A stretch of DNA of 64,000 bases from Planococcus citri (taxonomy: Eukaryota; Arthropoda; Insecta; Hemiptera; Pseudococcidae): NCBI RefSeq assembly GCF_950023065.1, contig NC_088679.1:51460001-51524000 (forward strand), in the 5' to 3' direction. A program made the translations under genes and the position numbers. This document shows positions 63,840-64,000 of this stretch, in pieces. How positions within the stretch are numbered: the first letter of the stretch is position 1; each line of letters starts with the position of its first letter. The notes below the pieces were generated by a model, which worked only from the letters and a program-made list of their open reading frames with translations, was not told the origin of the DNA and ran no database searches.

Positions 63840-64000
63840 GTGAACAGGATCTTTATCACTGTTGATGTTTATACAAATAGAGATTCCAGTGTAAGAAATC
63901 GTTTCTATAGTTTCGGTTTTGATTTGTCGATTTCGGGCGTTTGTATTTTTTTAAAATCCATCAATCGTACTATTATTTTTGATTTTTGTGAATTTTGCGC

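Noticed and set aside
1..64000. CRISPR arrays, tRNA or rRNA genes, bacterial or viral operons
   Set aside because: The tandem repeats seen lack uniform spacers, and I found no cloverleaf or rRNA segment by eye. No dense run of uninterrupted genes is present.

Overview
The window is nuclear DNA from an AT-rich animal genome, most likely an insect and probably a sternorrhynchan hemipteran such as an aphid, mealybug or scale insect. The evidence is long intronic and intergenic stretches, GT-AG introns, two genes with insect-type architecture, an interstitial TTAGG run (the insect telomere unit), and very frequent short TACC/GGTA runs that I associate with Sternorrhyncha. The species assignment is an inference. 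There are no bacterial operons, rRNA, tRNA or CRISPR arrays that I can see.

Two protein-coding genes are well supported, both on the + strand and both reconstructed exon by exon with conserved reading frame. (1) At 23197-26854, seven exons encode a complete 322-residue CRAL-TRIO (Sec14-like) lipid-transfer protein of the clavesin / alpha-tocopherol-transfer-protein-like group. (2) At 44474-59878, fourteen exons encode 753 residues of a secreted four-FAS1-domain matrix protein with an N-terminal six-cysteine EMI/CROPT-like module: the insect midline fasciclin / TGFBI-periostin family. Its first coding exon (start codon and signal peptide) is not certain. A phase-compatible candidate lies near 30586, about 13.8 kb upstream.

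Layout: 1-23 kb is gene-free by my reading and holds non-autonomous mobile elements and degenerate tandem arrays, plus low-confidence untranslated-exon candidates. 23.2-26.9 kb is the CRAL-TRIO gene. 27-44 kb is intergenic or upstream of the fasciclin gene, with further repeat arrays. 44.5-59.9 kb is the fasciclin gene, whose two large 5' introns contain two foldback elements, a GC-rich hairpin cluster and the TTAGG run, and whose 3' half is compact. 60-64 kb is downstream sequence ending in a promoter-like cluster (two CCAAT boxes and a CHR-like motif).

The most distinctive non-genic feature is a family of roughly 1 kb foldback elements. Two near-full copies share the same internal order of a repeated unit, and a partial copy lies at 9.6 kb. 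Other foldbacks lie at 6.1-7.3 kb and 12.9-13.9 kb; the latter may preserve a transposase N-terminus in both arms. The two genes have no evident functional link: one product would be a cytosolic lipid carrier and the other an extracellular adhesion protein.
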